Source: Bacteroidales bacterium (GTDB lineage Bacteria > Bacteroidota > Bacteroidia > Bacteroidales > UBA932). From it: a stretch of 64,000 nucleotides of DNA. The position numbers were made by a program, and so were the translations under genes. Numbering within the stretch: the stretch's first letter is position 1; each line of letters begins with the position of its first letter. Location: assembly GCA_017634595.1 (NCBI GenBank), contig JAGBNC010000024.1, forward strand, positions 42,952-106,951, written 5' to 3'. Below the pieces are notes generated by a model, which was not told the origin of the DNA, did not search any database, and saw only the letters and a program-made list of their open reading frames with translations. This document shows positions 32,739-42,277 of the stretch, one piece after another.

Positions 32739-33494
32739 CTAATAATTCAACTGAAATTCATCCACATACAGCACACTCTTGCTGCTTCCGGTAAAGCTCT
32801 CGCCGTGGACGCTGGATGAAATAGAAATCAGTATGTACTTTGGCTGCCTGTCGTTATAATACTCAATAGGCATATCAAAATGGACGTAGCCTGAGGTTCC
32901 TTTTTTCAACGTAAGGCGCCCCTTCCCTATCAAGTGCGGATCTTCGCTGGATCCGGTATCGTCGTCATTCCCAACCGTAAGATGAAAGGGAGAATCCCAA
33001 TCGGTAAGGGTCACTTCTATACTGCCGCTGTCGGCCGCCCCCTTCATATTTTTATAAGGCGCTCTGACACAATCAATTACACCTGGAAGGTAGTGATAAT
33101 AACCGGAAAGACTGCGGGGCCGCCCGTGGAAGGGAGTCCCAAGATACATGTCAGCCGAGGAAAACTTGACTACTTTCACGAAACGGCCAGTGTACAAATT
33201 GCCTGCGCAGAATGTGCCTGCGACCTTTTTGCTGGACAGTTTGGCGGCCGCTTTCCCTTCGCCCCGTACTGCCACATGATCATACTCCGGTATGGTTCCG
33301 TTTATTCCGAGTATGCTGAGGCCGTGGTTGGCCGTATCCCAGACCCTTGTAGATGAATCGGCTTTGAGAGGATAGGGGTTCCACGAGCCGCGGCTCTTGC
33401 TCCAAGTATCAAAGCTAAGGTTATATAACTGAGGCTGCGCAGCCATGCCGCACCATATTGCCAAAGATGCAAAACATAATGCTAATCTCTTCAT
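32739..33494 (-). CDS. exported PCMD-domain protein
   Basis: A 251-residue protein with a signal peptide (LALCFASLAIWCGMAAQ). The mature part opens YNLSFDTWSKSRGSWNPYP and has WDTAN, the SGYYHYLPG and VTLTDWDSPF strands, and ends VLYVDEFQLNY. This is the pattern of the PCMD (putative carbohydrate metabolism) domain, a beta-sandwich found in Bacteroidales surface and glycan loci. No enzyme activity is established. The start overlaps the esterase stop by 4 nt (ATGA) and its stop meets the start of the glycosyltransferase gene. Confidence 0.75.
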   Translation of the reverse strand: MKRLALCFASLAIWCGMAAQPQLYNLSFDTWSKSRGSWNPYPLKADSSTRVWDTANHGLSILGINGTIPEYDHVAVRGEGKAAAKLSSKKVAGTFCAGNLYTGRFVKVVKFSSADMYLGTPFHGRPRSLSGYYHYLPGVIDCVRAPYKNMKGAADSGSIEVTLTDWDSPFHLTVGNDDDTGSSEDPHLIGKGRLTLKKGTSGYVHFDMPIEYYNDRQPKYILISISSSVHGESFTGSSKSVLYVDEFQLNY

Positions 33495-34372
33495 TTAAAA
33501 ACACTTGTATAAAAATCAGCCAGATATGACCGCCAATTGGACCACCGATGTCCACCTTCCGTCACTATCAGATTATGATCAAAGCCGCGCCTTGACATAC
33601 GGCGGTCGAAATGGCTGATATGATGGATAAAGAAATCTTTTTTGCCTATGTAAATGTTGTACTTGGCCGGAGGAGTCTCAAACTGTCGCTCCAGTTTAGG
33701 CCACAATCTTCCATACACGTCGCGATGTCCCCACGCCGCAAAAGTGGGCTTTGTATATGGGGAGAAAAGGGCTACGTAGTCAAAACAGCCGGGACTGTTG
33801 GCCGAAAGATGCAGAGCCTGAAGGCCGCCGCTGGACATGCCTGCAATAGCTCTCGCCGACTTGTCCTCGACCGTACGGTAGAGGCTGTCCACACGCTCAA
33901 CTACATCCTGCATAAAATACCTTTCCGTCTCCCCGCTAACCAGCCAGAACGCCCTGAAGGCAGGAAGCGCATGCCCGTTCATGTAGTCTTTGTCGCTGTA
34001 ATAGTTGTTGGTATTGGGCAATACAAGAATAAAGTCTTCGGCAAGGTCTCTTTCCCTGAGGGAATCAAGCAGGCGGAAAGCATCGCCCCTCTCTATCCAT
34101 GACACTTCATTGCCTCGGGCCCCGTGGAGAAGGTACAGGACAGGATAACTGCGAAGGCTATCGGCATAGTATTCCGGCGGAAGATATACCACCATGCGTC
34201 TTTCGCTCAAACGGGGCTCGCTGCTGGGATAGCTCACCACCTCGACTATTCCGTCACAGCCCTCGATAGACTCGATGGCATGGCTTTCCGGGCCAGCTGC
34301 AAAGCGGGCAGTCGAACATGAAACGGCAAGCAGAAACACTACCGCAGAGCACAGAAAACGACATACTTTCAT
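33491..34372 (-). CDS. esterase-family (EstD/esterase D-like) lipoprotein
   Basis: A 293-residue alpha/beta hydrolase of the PF00756 type. The signal peptide ends FLLAVSC with Cys19 acylated. Core motifs are RMVVYLPPEYY, YPVLYLLHGARGNE (oxyanion loop), LPNTNNYY, the nucleophile elbow IAGMSSGGLQAL and the late catalytic His in EGGHRWSNW. Such enzymes remove acetyl, feruloyl or other acyl groups; the surface anchor suggests action on external glycans. A -7 box sits 9 nt before the ATG. The PCMD gene overlaps its end by 4 nt. Confidence 0.88.
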   Translation of the reverse strand: MKVCRFLCSAVVFLLAVSCSTARFAAGPESHAIESIEGCDGIVEVVSYPSSEPRLSERRMVVYLPPEYYADSLRSYPVLYLLHGARGNEVSWIERGDAFRLLDSLRERDLAEDFILVLPNTNNYYSDKDYMNGHALPAFRAFWLVSGETERYFMQDVVERVDSLYRTVEDKSARAIAGMSSGGLQALHLSANSPGCFDYVALFSPYTKPTFAAWGHRDVYGRLWPKLERQFETPPAKYNIYIGKKDFFIHHISHFDRRMSRRGFDHNLIVTEGGHRWSNWRSYLADFYTSVFK

Positions 34373-34381
34373 TTGGAGCGA

Positions 34382-34389
34382 CAAAGATA
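34382..34389 (-). promoter_or_regulatory. -7 promoter element TATCTTTG of the esterase operon
   Basis: A consensus -7 box 9 nt before the start codon of the esterase lipoprotein. Confidence 0.6.
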
Positions 34390-34429
34390 CGCGAAAAAAA
34401 CGACACATCTGTCACTATATGTAAGGATT

Positions 34430-35461
34430 TTACGGACGGGTAAAACGCCTGCGCCTATTGAAAAGATTGAGCCAGTCGTAGAAAAAGCTGTATGAGAGCA
34501 TAAATGCAAGCAAGAGTAAAACCGCCGCCCACCACGGCAGGAACATGAAGCCCAGCACTCCCCATACCGTCAGCATCACGGGAGTCCCTATCAGACGCAG
34601 CATGTAACGTATTGAGTTGCTGAAAGTTTTGTCAGACAGTCTGAAACGGCAGATGTACTCCGCAATGCTCCACATCGGAAGAGTCAGAAGCGCAGCAATC
34701 AAGAAAAACGGGAAGCTAAGCACGGCCAGAGGCAGTACCCACCACTCCGACTTGACATACGGCCTGAGCGAATCGAGCCTGTGTTGATATAGTTCATCGT
34801 CAGGGATGCACAAAAACAGCTTCGAAAGCTCGGAACTCAACTGTCCGCTAAGCCCCAGAAGCAAGTCGGACTTGCGGGCCCCTGGGTTGGCGTCAAGATA
34901 AGCATTTACGTCAATAGGTTCGCCGAAATGGATCCTGCAGCGGGGTCTGTAATGGAAAAAGTCGCTGTAATCCAACCCGACGGGCACAATACAGGTGGGG
35001 CCTGACGCCGCACTCAGCGCCGCGATGCGTACTATCCCCTTGCGTATCGGGAGCAAGGAATACATGGGCCTGTGGCGGCCCTCAGGAAACATGCAGAATG
35101 GGACATGGTGGTTCAGGACCTCGCAGATTTCTGGTATAACCTCCAGATTCTGAGCTACTGCCCGCACGCCGTCCCTTTTTCTGGCTATAGGTAGAATACG
35201 AAGGAAACGGAGTATGCGTGCAGCCACCGGGCTTCGGAATATATCTGCCCTGGCTCCGAAAACGCTGGGTGCCCTGCGGCACTGAAGCACCACCAGGGCA
35301 TCCATCAACGTGTTGCAATGATTAGGAGCCACAATGACAGCGCGTCCGTCGTCGGGCAGCTTCCCCTCTACCTCAATGCTCCTGAAACTCAGACGGGTGC
35401 ACCAGTCCACATAAGGACGCAAAAAGTCGTATAGCCTATCTTTTCCCCAGATTTTGGACAT
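34430..35461 (-). CDS. 1-acyl-sn-glycerol-3-phosphate acyltransferase-like (PlsC domain) membrane protein
   Basis: A 343-residue protein. The PlsC acyltransferase motifs are NHCNTLMD (NHxxxxD), the FGARADIF region, FPEGRHRP (motif III) and PVGLDY (motif IV). The last 100 residues hold two or three membrane helices (WWVLPLAVLSFPFFLIAALL and WWAAVLLLLAFMLSY), longer than minimal PlsC. It should acylate lysophosphatidate or a related lipid at the inner membrane. ATG 35461 follows a TATTTTTG box (35484-35491) by 22 nt; the in-frame ATG at 35482 would lie next to the box and is less likely. Confidence 0.82.
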   Translation of the reverse strand: MSKIWGKDRLYDFLRPYVDWCTRLSFRSIEVEGKLPDDGRAVIVAPNHCNTLMDALVVLQCRRAPSVFGARADIFRSPVAARILRFLRILPIARKRDGVRAVAQNLEVIPEICEVLNHHVPFCMFPEGRHRPMYSLLPIRKGIVRIAALSAASGPTCIVPVGLDYSDFFHYRPRCRIHFGEPIDVNAYLDANPGARKSDLLLGLSGQLSSELSKLFLCIPDDELYQHRLDSLRPYVKSEWWVLPLAVLSFPFFLIAALLTLPMWSIAEYICRFRLSDKTFSNSIRYMLRLIGTPVMLTVWGVLGFMFLPWWAAVLLLLAFMLSYSFFYDWLNLFNRRRRFTRP

Positions 35462-35502
35462 CGCATCATATTGGATTAGCATCCAAAAATACGAATTTTT
35501 AT

Positions 35503-35510
35503 TATATTCG
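35503..35510 (+). promoter_or_regulatory. -7 promoter element TATATTCG
   Basis: A TAnnTTCG match 8 nt before ATG 35519. Confidence 0.5.
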
Positions 35511-35518
35511 CAGTCATT

Positions 35519-36208
35519 ATGAAAGCTATCTCATTCGTGGCAGCTCTGGCCGCTTTGTTGCTGACTGTAGGCGCGGCCGCTCAGCCTAAAACCTATTTCT
35601 GCACCCGTAATGGAGTGACCCTGCGTTACGAGCGCTTCGATCCTGATTCCGTCAAGCACTGGTGGACCCAGACAACACACATTGACAAAATACAGAAACG
35701 GCAGGACGGCTGCTACGATATTGTGTTTACATCCAGCATCAAATCAGACAAGGTCAAGTCACAGGTAAAGGGAGGTGTCAGTTCAACGGCCGTGGTGCAT
35801 CCCGACGGCACCGTTGACATCAATATATCGGATGCGGTGTCCATTGCCGCCAAGCAACGTTTTTCGCTTTTCGACTTCAAACCGAAAGGCGGCATTTCCT
35901 CGATGAAGAGTACCATAAAGCCCGGTGACAAGCTGGAGGAAATCCACGGCGGAGTGGACTGGGCGGGGATCAAGTTGTCCATGGATTACACCGACCGCAC
36001 AGTAATCAGGCGCGAAACCATCACCGTCCCTGCCGGAACCTTCGACTGCGTGGTCGTGAAAGAGCACAAACTGGAAAAAGCTCCTCTGTACAAAAGGGAC
36101 CGCATCACCCTCACATGGTACGCATACGGAATTGGGCTGGTCAGGCACGACACCTTTTTCCTCGACGGCCGCCAGGAATGCTCCGAGAAACTTTATGCTA
36201 TTGAATAA
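35519..36208 (+). CDS. exported TapB/DUF3108-like protein
   Basis: A 229-residue protein with a signal peptide (FVAALAALLLTVGAAAQ). The mature region starts YFCTRNGVTLRYERFD; later come an ITVPAGTFDCVVVKE strand and YAYGIGLVRHDTF. This is the layout of the DUF3108/TapB-like beta-barrel family in Bacteroidota, whose role is poorly known and possibly linked to the envelope. It is a single-gene unit with its own promoter and ends 23 nt before the end of the convergent radical SAM gene. Confidence 0.7.
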   Translation: MKAISFVAALAALLLTVGAAAQPKTYFCTRNGVTLRYERFDPDSVKHWWTQTTHIDKIQKRQDGCYDIVFTSSIKSDKVKSQVKGGVSSTAVVHPDGTVDINISDAVSIAAKQRFSLFDFKPKGGISSMKSTIKPGDKLEEIHGGVDWAGIKLSMDYTDRTVIRRETITVPAGTFDCVVVKEHKLEKAPLYKRDRITLTWYAYGIGLVRHDTFFLDGRQECSEKLYAIE

Positions 36209-36231
36209 CAGCAGCTACAGCAATAAAGGAA

Positions 36232-38064
36232 TTACTTTTTCCTGAAGAACTGAGACTTCTGGGCACGCTTGCGTTCGGGATCCCTTTCTACGAACACGGG
36301 CTTCATGGTGCGGGGGTCGATGCCGCTGTAGAACATGACGCTGGACGTGGTCATCGGCGTGGGCATGAAATCCTGTACCTGGTCCATCCATATTCCTTTC
36401 AGTGCTGGATGATGAGCCAGTTCCTGCATATCTTTGAGGGTGCAGCCGGGATGGGACGAGATGAAATACGGTACAAGTTCTACATGTGTACCGGCTTTAC
36501 GGTTTATGGTGTCAAACTCCTTCCGGAGCCTCTCGAAAAGGCGGAACGAAGGCTTGGCCATGTAGCCGAGCACCTTGTCGGAGGTGTGTTCAGGAGCCAC
36601 TTTCATGCGTCCTGAGGTATGCCTGAGGACGACAGTCTCCAAGTACGGACGGGAGCTTGAATTCACATAGCCGTCTTCGTTCAGGAACAGGTCGTACCGT
36701 ATGCCGCTTCCTATGTAAGAATGCCTTACTCCTTTTACGGCGTCTATACGTTCGTAAAGCCTCAGGAGACGCTCGTGGGAACGGTCCAGGTTGACGCATG
36801 GCGCCGGGTAGAGGCATGATTTGCGGCGGCATTTTTCGCAGCGTGACAAGTCTGTTCCGTGCATGCCGTACATATTGGCCGTAGGGGCGCCTATATCGGA
36901 TATGTTGCCGTGGAATTCGGGCATTGCGGCTAGTTTGCGGACCTCTTTGAGTATGCCTTCTTCGCTTCTGCTTTGGATGAATTTGCCTTGGTGGGCAGCG
37001 ATTGTGCAGAAGTTACAGCCTCCGAAACAGCCCCTGTGCGTTATGATACTGTCTTTGATCATGTCGTAGGCGGGGATGCGTTTGCCTTTGTAACGGGGGT
37101 GCGGTAGTTTGGTGAAGGGAAGGTCCCAGTAGGAGTCCATCTCTGCAGTGGTGGATGGTTCGCAGGTGGGGTTGACTTGTATGTAGCCGTTGCCAACGGG
37201 CTCTATGAGTATGGGGGGATGGAGCATGTTGGCGTATATTTCTATGTGATGGAAGTTTTCGGCGAAGGCTTGTTTGCTTTTGCAGCACTCTTCGTAGGAA
37301 TGCAGTACAAAATGTGATACGGTGCCTCCGGCGGCATCTGCCGGCACTCGCTCCTGTTCGTAAGGGCCAAAGTCGCTCGCGCCGGCAGATGCCGCTCTCA
37401 CAGCCCCCTTCCCCTGGGTGACGGCAAGAAGCTTTTTACCCTGACGGTAGAAAGCTAACTGCGGCAGACTTTCCATCTGCCGGCGGCTCCACCCTTTCTC
37501 GATAGCGCGGGTAAGCTCCAGCATAGGCTTCTCCCCCATACCGTAGCAAAGCCAGTCGGCACCGCTGTCCACGAGAATGGACGGCATGAGGCGATCGTCC
37601 CAGTAGTCGTAGTGCGTCAGGCGCCGCAGTGAAGCTTCCACCCCGCCGATGACCACAGGGACATCAGGCCACAACTGCTTAAGTATCTTCGTATAAACCG
37701 TTACTGCCCTATCGGGCCTCTGTCCGAAGCGCCCTTCCGGCGTATAGGCATCATCGTGACGCAGGCGCTTTGCAGCCGTATAATGGTTAACCATGGAATC
37801 CATGGCCCCTGCATTCACGGCAAAGTACAGCCTAGGGGCCCCCAGCTTGCGGAAATCGCGAAGGTCGTCACGCCAGTTGGGCTGAGGCACAACGGCAACT
37901 CTGTAACCGGCCTTCTGCAACCAGCGGCTGATGCATGCAGTCCCGAAACTCGGATGGTCCACAAAGGCGTCCCCGGTAAAAAAGATGACGTCGATGTAGT
38001 CCCATCCGAGCTGCTGGACCTCCTTGACGGAGGTCGGGAACATATATGCTTGTGCGTCTGTCAC
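36232..38064 (-). CDS. YgiQ family radical SAM protein
   Basis: A 610-residue enzyme. The N-terminal B12-binding-like/UPF0313 region (FPTSVKEVQQLGWDYIDVIF, DHPSFGTA) is typical. The radical SAM cluster motif is RGCFGGCNFCTIA (Cys-x3-Cys-x2-Cys), followed by QGKFIQSRS. A C-terminal AYLGKKP-like region and basic tail complete it. Its reaction is unknown. It contains an odd low-complexity stretch at about residues 225-250 (AVRAASAGASDFGPYEQ) coded by an inverted-repeat segment at 37331-37395. It overlaps argS by 4 nt. Confidence 0.9.
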   Translation of the reverse strand: MTDAQAYMFPTSVKEVQQLGWDYIDVIFFTGDAFVDHPSFGTACISRWLQKAGYRVAVVPQPNWRDDLRDFRKLGAPRLYFAVNAGAMDSMVNHYTAAKRLRHDDAYTPEGRFGQRPDRAVTVYTKILKQLWPDVPVVIGGVEASLRRLTHYDYWDDRLMPSILVDSGADWLCYGMGEKPMLELTRAIEKGWSRRQMESLPQLAFYRQGKKLLAVTQGKGAVRAASAGASDFGPYEQERVPADAAGGTVSHFVLHSYEECCKSKQAFAENFHHIEIYANMLHPPILIEPVGNGYIQVNPTCEPSTTAEMDSYWDLPFTKLPHPRYKGKRIPAYDMIKDSIITHRGCFGGCNFCTIAAHQGKFIQSRSEEGILKEVRKLAAMPEFHGNISDIGAPTANMYGMHGTDLSRCEKCRRKSCLYPAPCVNLDRSHERLLRLYERIDAVKGVRHSYIGSGIRYDLFLNEDGYVNSSSRPYLETVVLRHTSGRMKVAPEHTSDKVLGYMAKPSFRLFERLRKEFDTINRKAGTHVELVPYFISSHPGCTLKDMQELAHHPALKGIWMDQVQDFMPTPMTTSSVMFYSGIDPRTMKPVFVERDPERKRAQKSQFFRKK

Positions 38065-39791
38065 ATCCGTTCAGGAAGCTCCACTCCAAGTATACCCATG
38101 GCCTTGCGCAGCACCGAAGCTATGGTGTCTATCAAGGCAAGCCTCATGCTCAGCAGCACTGCGTCCGGTTCCTTGAGCACCGGAGTATCATGATAATACT
38201 GATTGAATTCCTTGGCCAGATCGTAGGCGAAATTGGCTATGATAGCCGGTGAATAGGCAGCAGCCGCTTCTCCGACTTTCTGCGGATAGGTGGCTATCAG
38301 CTTCACAAGCCTTATCTCCTTGGGACTCAGCACGGCATCGGCTGCCACTCCTGCCCTGGCACCGGCCTCTGCCGCCTTGCGCAATATGCTGCAGATACGG
38401 GCGTGGGTGTATTGGATGAAGGGGCCTGTATTGCCGTTGAAGTCGATGGACTCCTTGGGATTGAAGAGCATCTTCTTCTTGGGATCCACCTTGAGTATAA
38501 AGTACTTGAGAGCGCCAAGGCCTATCATATGATAGAGCTTTTCCTTTTCTTCTTCCGGCACGCCTTCGAGCTTGCCTGACTCCTCGCTGGTGGCCTTGGC
38601 TTCCTGATACATTTTCTCTATCAGGTCGTCCGCATCGACCACGGTGCCCTCGCGGCTCTTCATCTTGCCCTCGGGGAGCTCCACCATGCCGTAGCTGAGG
38701 TGGAAAATCTGGTCGGCCCAGTCGAAACCGAGTTTTTTGAGCACCAGTTTGAGGACCTGGAAATGGTAATTCTGCTCATCTCCAACCACATATACGTGGG
38801 AATCGAGCTTATATTCAGAGAAACGGCGTTCCGCTGTACCGAGGTCCTGAGTCATATAGACGGAGGTGCCGTCGGAGCGAAGCAGGAGCTTGCGGTCCAG
38901 CCCGTCGGCAGTAAGATCACACCACACCGAGCCGTCGGGATCTTTAACGAACACGCCCATGTCCAGCCCTTTCTGCACCAGTTCTTTGCCCAGCAGATAA
39001 GTATCGTGCTCATAGTAAGTACGGTCGAATGTGATGCCCAGGGCCTTGTATGTTTGCTCGAATCCGTCGAACACCCATCCGTTCATCTTGGCCCAGAGGT
39101 CGCGTACGTGCTTGTCGCCTTCTTCCCACTTGATGAGCATCTTGTGCACATCGTCTATTACTTCGGGATGCTCCTTCTCCATCTTGGCGTATGCCACGTA
39201 GCAGTCGCCCACAAGATGGTCCCCCTTTATGCCGGTACTCTCAGGAGTGGCCCCATTGAAGAGTTTCTCCCAGGCGTACATGCTCTTGCAGATATGTACG
39301 CCACGGTCGTTGACAAGGGTAGATTTTATGACATCATCTCCTGCAGCTTTAAGCAGGTTGGACACTCCGGCACCCAGCAGGTTGTTGCGTATGTGCCCGA
39401 GATGCAGGGGCTTGTTGGTATTGGGAGATGAGAACTCGACCATCACCCTCCGTCCTGTAGAAGGGAGGATGCCGAAGTTCTTGTCTGCTATAACTTCTTC
39501 GAGGGACTCGCGCCACCAGATGTTGCTCAAGCTAAGGTTAAGGAAGCCCTGGACAGCATTGAAAGAACTAATCTCAGGGCAATTGGCTACGAGCCACTCG
39601 CCTATAGCCTGCGCGGTGGCGGCAGGGGCCTGACGCGACATCCTCAACAGAGGGAACACCACCAGGGTGTAGTCGCCTTCGAAGTCCTTGCGCGTGACCT
39701 GGACTTGCATCGCGCCTTCTTCCACATCGGCGCCGTAGAGCGCCTTCACTGCCAGCACAGCCTTGGCTGCGATAAATTGTTCAGTAGTCAT
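38061..39791 (-). CDS. argS: arginine--tRNA ligase
   Basis: A 576-residue class I synthetase that charges tRNA-Arg. The N-terminal Add-1 domain is followed by the HIGH-type motif in NTNKPLHLGHIRNNLLG, then YVVGDEQNYHFQVL and the KMSKS-like loop KMKSREGTVVDADD. The C-terminal anticodon-binding helices end VELPERM. Length is normal. The start codon shares one base with the rpoD stop, and the stop overlaps the ygiQ start. Confidence 0.96.
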   Translation of the reverse strand: MTTEQFIAAKAVLAVKALYGADVEEGAMQVQVTRKDFEGDYTLVVFPLLRMSRQAPAATAQAIGEWLVANCPEISSFNAVQGFLNLSLSNIWWRESLEEVIADKNFGILPSTGRRVMVEFSSPNTNKPLHLGHIRNNLLGAGVSNLLKAAGDDVIKSTLVNDRGVHICKSMYAWEKLFNGATPESTGIKGDHLVGDCYVAYAKMEKEHPEVIDDVHKMLIKWEEGDKHVRDLWAKMNGWVFDGFEQTYKALGITFDRTYYEHDTYLLGKELVQKGLDMGVFVKDPDGSVWCDLTADGLDRKLLLRSDGTSVYMTQDLGTAERRFSEYKLDSHVYVVGDEQNYHFQVLKLVLKKLGFDWADQIFHLSYGMVELPEGKMKSREGTVVDADDLIEKMYQEAKATSEESGKLEGVPEEEKEKLYHMIGLGALKYFILKVDPKKKMLFNPKESIDFNGNTGPFIQYTHARICSILRKAAEAGARAGVAADAVLSPKEIRLVKLIATYPQKVGEAAAAYSPAIIANFAYDLAKEFNQYYHDTPVLKEPDAVLLSMRLALIDTIASVLRKAMGILGVELPERM

Positions 39792-40651
39792 CAGCCCAGA
39801 TAGGATTTGAGAAGTTTACTTGCAGATGGTTTCTTGAGTTTGCGTATTGCTTTCTCCTTGATCTGACGGACGCGTTCGCGAGTAAGGTCAAGCCTTTCGC
39901 CTATTTCTTCGAGAGTCATCTCCTGGCAGCCTATGCCAAAGAAACTCTTGATAATCTCGCGCTCACGCGGGGTAAGAATCTGGAGGGCACGTTCGATCTC
40001 AGTGCTCAGGGACTCGTTGGTCAAGCCCTTGTCGGCGCTCGGAGAGTCATCGTTGGGAAGAACGTCCAGCAGGGAGTTGTCCTCTCCTTCCACGAAAGGG
40101 TCGTCCACGCTTACATGACGGCCGGAAACACGCAGTGTATCAGCAATCTTGTCCTTTGGCACGTCTATCATTTCAGAAAGCTCCTCAGCGGACGGCTGAC
40201 GCTCGTTCTCCTGTTCGAATTTGCCCAGGGCCTTGTTGATCTTGTTCAAGGAGCCTACCTGATTAAGAGGGAGGCGGACTATACGGCTCTGCTCGGCAAG
40301 CGCCTGGAGTATGCTCTGGCGTATCCACCAAACAGCGTAAGAGATGAATTTGAAGCCTCGTGTCTCATCGAATTTCTCGGCGGCCTTGATGAGGCCGAGA
40401 TTGCCTTCGTTGATAAGGTCGGGAAGGCTGAGGCCTTGATTCTGGTACTGTTTTGCTACCGATACCACGAAGCGCAGGTTGGCGCGGGTAAGCTTCTCGA
40501 GCGCAGCCTGATCGCCTTTACGGATACGCTGGGCGAGCTCCACTTCCTCCTCGGGGCTGACAAGTTCCTCGCGACCGATTTCCTGGAGGTATTTGTCAAG
40601 GGAGGCGCTTTCGCGGTTGGTAATTGATTTGGTGATTTTTAGTTGTCGCAT
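39791..40651 (-). CDS. rpoD: primary RNA polymerase sigma factor RpoD (short Bacteroidota form)
   Basis: A 286-residue sigma-70 lacking region 1.1 and the non-conserved spacer, as is usual in this phylum. Region 1.2 [20 protein letters not shown], region 2 ([40 protein letters not shown]), region 3 and region 4.2 ([20 protein letters not shown]) are all present. It should recognise the TAnnTTTG promoters found across the window. The upstream gap holds two AAAGTTTCA repeats 20 bp apart. Confidence 0.96.
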   Translation of the reverse strand: MRQLKITKSITNRESASLDKYLQEIGREELVSPEEEVELAQRIRKGDQAALEKLTRANLRFVVSVAKQYQNQGLSLPDLINEGNLGLIKAAEKFDETRGFKFISYAVWWIRQSILQALAEQSRIVRLPLNQVGSLNKINKALGKFEQENERQPSAEELSEMIDVPKDKIADTLRVSGRHVSVDDPFVEGEDNSLLDVLPNDDSPSADKGLTNESLSTEIERALQILTPREREIIKSFFGIGCQEMTLEEIGERLDLTRERVRQIKEKAIRKLKKPSASKLLKSYLG

Positions 40652-40690
40652 TCTTTTGACTTTTGTACCATAAATACGGAATAAATATCA

Positions 40691-40726
40691 GAAAGTTTCA
40701 CCGACTTTAAAAAAGTTTCAGCCGAC
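40691..40726. repeat. two direct repeats AAAGTTTCA(G)CCGAC upstream of rpoD
   Basis: GAAAGTTTCACCGAC at 40691-40705 and AAAAGTTTCAGCCGAC at 40711-40726 repeat with exactly 20-bp spacing, so they lie on the same face of the helix. This could be a regulator site for rpoD; no known operator is recognised. Confidence 0.4.
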
Positions 40727-40732
40727 AAGCAA

Positions 40733-40766
40733 CTGCCAGGCCGCCCACGTCGGGGCAGTCTGGCAG
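40733..40766 (-). terminator. imperfect hairpin between degP and rpoD (possible terminator)
   Basis: CTGCCAG (40733-40739) pairs with CTGGCAG (40760-40766), with alternative inner pairing (ACTGCC/GGCAGT). In the minus direction a TTTTTT run appears only about 13 nt later, so terminator function is uncertain. Confidence 0.35.
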
Positions 40767-40797
40767 CATAAAACATTGTGGACGGTCACGATTTGCG

Positions 40798-42216
40798 TTA
40801 TTCGTCTTTTCCGAAGGCGAAATAGCCCTGACGGCCGGTGGAGGTAACACCTTCGATCACAATGCTGCGGCGAGCCTTCTTGGCAATGTCGATAACATCC
40901 TGAGGCTTATTGACTTTCTGATCGTTGACGAACTGGATCACGAACCCGTCTTCGCCACCGGCCTGTGCGAGCTTACCGCTGCCGGCAGACACGATCTCGA
41001 CACCCTTGTCGGTCTGGCCTATACGGGCTCCGTAGAACGCCACGGTACCATCTTCACCCACGGTCCCGGTCGCTTCGACAGTACCCTGGAACTGGACTTC
41101 CAGATCTTTCTGGCGGCCGTCACGGATGACAGTCAGCATGGCCTTGTCGCCAGGATGGAAGTTATTCACGATGACCTGGAGGTCGGAGGGAGACTTAACT
41201 ACTGTGGAATCGACTTTCACAAGCACGTCACCCTTCTTGACACCTGCCTTATCGGCAGCGCTGCCCTTGGACACCTCGTTGATGTACACACCGTCAAGCG
41301 AAGGCAGATTCTCATCCTTTGCAATCTTGTCCGTGACGGGAGTCATGCTGACGCCGAGTTTAGCTCTCTTGACTGAGCCGAAGTCAATGAGGTCGCTGAC
41401 GATCTTGCTCACGATATTGGAAGGCACGGCAAATGAGTAGCCGGTATAAGATCCAGTGGTAGAGATGATTGCGGTATTGATACCCACAAGCTCTCCGCTC
41501 TTGTTGACGAGTGCGCCGCCGGAGTTGCCCGGGTTGACGGCGGCATCGGTCTGGATAAACGATTCAATCTTGAATTCGCCATTGTAGTTAGGCATGGAAC
41601 GCCCCTTTGCGCTCACGATTCCTGCGGTAATGGTGGAACGGAGCTCCTCGCCGAGAGGAGAGCCAATAGCCAGCACCCATTCGCCGAGACGAAGCTTGTC
41701 GGAATCGGCGAACTGAAGAGTCGGCAGACCGGCCGCATCTATCTTGATCAGAGCCACATCGGTGGCGGGATCAGTGCCGATCACGGTGGCAGGATAAGTC
41801 TTGTTGTTATTGAGAGTGACCTCTATCTTGGTAGCATTCTGCACTACGTGGTTGTTGGTAACGATGTAACCGTCAGGCCTGATAATAACGCCCGAACCGC
41901 TTCCCTGGCGCTCCTGCTCACGAGTCTGGGGCTGACCCTCATCGCCGAAGAAGAAACGGAAGAACGGGTCGATCATCTGATACTGCTGTTGATACTTTAC
42001 GGTCACTTTGACGTAAACCACAGCCTCGACAGCATGTTCAGCTGCATATGTAAAATCGGGATAATCCGACACTGACAAATTGACAGTGCTGGGGGTCCGC
42101 CCCTCCGAAGTGTACATCACACTTTGCTGCTGCGGTGTAGCAGCTTTAACTATTCCAAAGGCTGTCAGTCCGCTTAGCACGACCGACGCCACAACTGTAA
42201 AGAAACCTTTTGCCAT
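40798..42216 (-). CDS. degP: periplasmic serine protease/chaperone, DegP/HtrA (Do) family
   Basis: A 472-residue exported protease. It has a signal anchor (FFTVVASVVLSGLTAFG) and a trypsin-like domain with catalytic His in VTNNHVVQ, Asp in DPATDVALIKI and Ser in NPGNSGGALV. Two PDZ domains follow (about residues 270-360 and 385-470), the first with a clear VYINEVSKGSAADKAGVKKGD ligand loop. It degrades or refolds damaged envelope proteins. ATG 42216 gives the signal peptide; the frame further upstream is non-coding. The gap to rpoD is 146 bp. Confidence 0.93.
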   Translation of the reverse strand: MAKGFFTVVASVVLSGLTAFGIVKAATPQQQSVMYTSEGRTPSTVNLSVSDYPDFTYAAEHAVEAVVYVKVTVKYQQQYQMIDPFFRFFFGDEGQPQTREQERQGSGSGVIIRPDGYIVTNNHVVQNATKIEVTLNNNKTYPATVIGTDPATDVALIKIDAAGLPTLQFADSDKLRLGEWVLAIGSPLGEELRSTITAGIVSAKGRSMPNYNGEFKIESFIQTDAAVNPGNSGGALVNKSGELVGINTAIISTTGSYTGYSFAVPSNIVSKIVSDLIDFGSVKRAKLGVSMTPVTDKIAKDENLPSLDGVYINEVSKGSAADKAGVKKGDVLVKVDSTVVKSPSDLQVIVNNFHPGDKAMLTVIRDGRQKDLEVQFQGTVEATGTVGEDGTVAFYGARIGQTDKGVEIVSAGSGKLAQAGGEDGFVIQFVNDQKVNKPQDVIDIAKKARRSIVIEGVTSTGRQGYFAFGKDE

Positions 42217-42277
42217 ATAAATGAACTTTAATATCTCCAAAAAGTCAAAAGCTGTGCCAAATATCACGATAATTTAC

